Below are positions 61,901 to 64,000 of a stretch of 64,000 nt of DNA, piece after piece. The number at the start of each line of letters is the position of its first letter. Within the stretch, counting starts at the first letter, position 1. The stretch comes from Begonia masoniana (lineage: Eukaryota > Streptophyta > Magnoliopsida > Cucurbitales > Begoniaceae): positions 36,669,599 to 36,733,598 of the forward strand of contig CM039516.1 in assembly GCA_022432975.1 (NCBI GenBank), given 5' to 3'. The notes beneath the pieces were generated by a model. The model was not told where the DNA came from. It searched no databases and saw only the letters and a program-made list of their open reading frames with translations. A program made the position numbers and the translations under genes.

Positions 61901-62157
61901 TTTTCTCTCTCTTTGTGAATCACTAGATGAATGCCCCCTTTATCTTTTGTAATAGTTGTTTAATAGTTAAATACCATTAAACCATTGTTATCCATAATAA
62001 AAGACCATTTTACCCTTATATTTACCATAAAACCAAACTTCCTTACTCTTAACCATGATTAACTTTAATTTAATCACAATTAAATTAATATTAATTAAAT
62101 TTTCATAATTAATCAAAAATTTATTCAAATGTCGAATTTTTCAAATGTTTTAAATTT
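60427..62157. other. AT-rich region, possible old LTR
   Basis: A minus-strand reading gives TTACTGGGCC near 60780 and TTAGTAAGTAAAT near 61670, vaguely like the acceptor and donor regions of the LTR leaders, but there is no CCTACAC-type complementary pair and no LTR ends. No coding region found. Confidence 0.3.
61839..61897. repeat. (CT)n microsatellite
   Basis: 59 bp of uninterrupted CT dinucleotides within a longer pyrimidine-rich tract. Confidence 0.98.
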
Positions 62158-62420
62158 TTAGAGGGGCGATCGATCGGCCAGAGACAGCCGATCGATTAGC
62201 TGCCTGCTGGCCGATCGATCGGCACCCATTCTGCACAAAGCCGATCGATCACCTGACCCTAGTCAATCGATCGGCACTTCCCCTTCTCAAATTCTCTGTT
62301 TTTCCATTCAACAGCCAATCGATTGCCTCTCTTTTGGCGATGGGTCGACAGCTCTCTGTTTTTCTCTTGCTAAAATCACCTTCGTGGATCGCCTATCCTT
62401 AGTGATCGATCGACCAAGAA
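62158..62420. repeat. GATCGATCGGC palindromic array
   Basis: About seven units of (C)CGATCGATCGGC or decayed forms, spaced 25-45 bp. The motif GGGGCGATCGATCG is shared with the LTR hairpins of element A and the block at 783-1030. Confidence 0.85.
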
Positions 62421-64000
62421 TAAAATTTAAAAAATTTTCAAAACATCAAATTTTATATTTTCAACGTATCCTTTCTTTAATCCAACTTTTCCTATGTATA
62501 TGTAAATATTCTTTGGATGTAATTATACATGTTTACAATTTTTTTAAAAAAATAAAATTTCGATCCATTTTATTTACAAAGATCCAAACTATTAGAGTGC
62601 ATCAACTTTAAGAGTGGACAAGGCTCGGTTCAGTCCGATTTCGAAGTGAAAACAAACCAAACTAGTCAGTCATAGTTTCATAAAAATGAGACCCTAAATT
62701 GAACCAAAAACCAAACTGAATTATGTACTAAACAATGAGCAATTATAGGATTTAAAATAAATTTAGCCTATTTTAAGGTTTTATAATGAAATGTTATTAA
62801 TATATGTGTAGTGTTGGGCAACGAAATTCTGAGAATGGAGGAGGGGGCTTGAAGGAAATTTTCTTCGACACAATAGAGAAGGGAGGCAGAAAAGGGAGAG
62901 GTTCGTGAGATGAGAGTGAATCCAAAATCTTGTGTTGCAAACATTCTATTTTACGTTCTCTATCAACGGTGTTCAAAGTTATGTCAAATCTAACTCTATT
63001 TTTTTTTTTTGTCAGCTTTCAAGTGTAATGCATTTTTAGAGAAAACCAAATTTCAAGTTCAAATACTTGTAATAGGTAGTCCTCTTAGTTTTTTTTTGGG
63101 CTAAACTCTAAGCATTCAAACCCATTTTGCACTGTGGCGACATTGAAAAATTGTGCCCTTGGAGTGGGGGGTGTGAACATCACGCTGTGACGCTTGTTGT
63201 TCTTCCAGACCTACCAGGTGTGTGACATGTGTTGCCCCATGATACCATGATGGCGAGGCTAAGGCACAAACACTGTGCAGGCGAGTGTGAGTGCTAGGAG
63301 TTTCGGCACTGACCTCTGTTTAGTGTTGTGACATCACTTTGTTTAGGTTGCAGTCAAGCCTTATTTGCCCTTTTTTTAAGTTCTCCTTAAATAATTCCCG
63401 AGTTGGGTCCTATTCTCAGTATGGGAACCTGCCATCGTCACCCCCCATTTTCTAAACTTGAATGGAGTCATTGTTTGTTGTAAACCTAAAACTAGATGAC
63501 TAGGTGTTTGCATATTTCGTGAAAGATTTGGGGCTTGTAGCGATATTGTGTCCATAGATGAAAATCCCACAATGTGCTTGTAGTATTTCTTGACGTTTCA
63601 GCTGGTCTCTTTCGTAGTTGTCTCTTTTACTATATAGACTGATGACACCGAATTGATACGTCAATAAATTGACCTTATTTTTAGCACAATGTTTTCCACG
63701 AAAATAGTAATAACACTATTTTATTACACGTTGGGATAGTATGTAGCAACTCTTTTTCGATATTCGCCTTTGTGAAGGTTATCAAACAAGATTTTTAAAT
63801 GGTAATATTTAAATTAGAAATCCATGCATTTATGTATTAATTGATGAAACCAATTTTCAAACAATGGGTTGAGCATTTTTCCTTTTTGAGTGTAGTCAGT
63901 TGACCTCCAAATGACTATTTTTTGAGAAAGGAACTAGGTTTGTTCATGTGTAGCCCACCATGTGAAGGTAATGATGACACAAGATTCTATTAATTGTGAA
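62421..64000. other. No recognised gene
   Basis: Around 62630-62760 a stretch with GGCTCGGTT and repeated AACCAAAC/GAACCAAA motifs resembles hAT subterminal sequence. The remainder (62800-64000) is mixed DNA with no open frame I would support. Confidence 0.35.

Overview
The window is repeat-rich nuclear DNA of a flowering plant, almost entirely nested retrotransposons. Evidence for a plant: tRNA-iMet primer sites, a Sirevirus-type Ty1/copia element with multiple polypurine tracts, several Ty3/gypsy elements of Tekay/Del chromovirus type with ~2.5 kb LTRs, hAT and Mutator-like relics, and fragments of the plant-specific 'putative plant transposon protein' family. I see no convincing host gene, tRNA, rRNA or CRISPR. 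The exact species cannot be told from the sequence.

Layout. 1-1163: 3' end of a decayed hAT transposase, then a GATCG-rich palindromic stretch. 1169-23803: Sirevirus-like copia element, target duplication GCAGT. Its 5' LTR is interrupted by a minus-strand solo LTR (G, 1521-5292, GATCT), itself hit by a plus-strand solo LTR (H, 2300-4356, ATATG). Its pol is interrupted by a complete chromovirus (A, 9356-19053, GGGAC). It keeps an intact 532-aa third ORF. 23809-26188: broken gene of the same protein family as that third ORF, then hAT-like subterminal repeats. 26189-30288: solo LTR B (TGACA) with a 1.6 kb, 25-bp satellite. 30294-36987: old AT-rich sequence with a badly decayed gypsy element, a 190-bp perfect duplication around an LTR fragment, and an LTR-like promoter. 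36988-59131: a three-level stack on the minus strand, solo LTR F (ATTTT) containing defective chromovirus D (ACATG), whose 5' LTR contains intact chromovirus E (CAGAG; 1473-1491 aa gag-pol). 59461-60426: foldback Mutator-like element with a 9-bp duplication. 60427-64000: AT-rich DNA with a palindromic GATCGATCG array, a (CT)n tract and no recognised gene.

Most interesting observation. The long chromovirus LTRs of six or seven different families (A, B, D, E, F, G, H) share a host-gene-like leader: exon 1, intron 1, a 45-57 nt exon 2, intron 2 (about 490-755 bp net), then exon 3 running to the primer site. In intron 2, a CCTACA-type block about 25-50 nt after the 5' splice site is complementary to the segment containing the 3' splice site AG. 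The complementary arms differ between families but change together. Downstream of this intron most families carry their own palindromic tandem array (GATCGATC hairpins, TGACGTCA palindromes, GCATC/GATGC hairpins, a 25-mer satellite, TTGAC repeats) at an equivalent place. I infer a structured, conditionally spliced retrotransposon leader. Splicing and pairing were not tested here.
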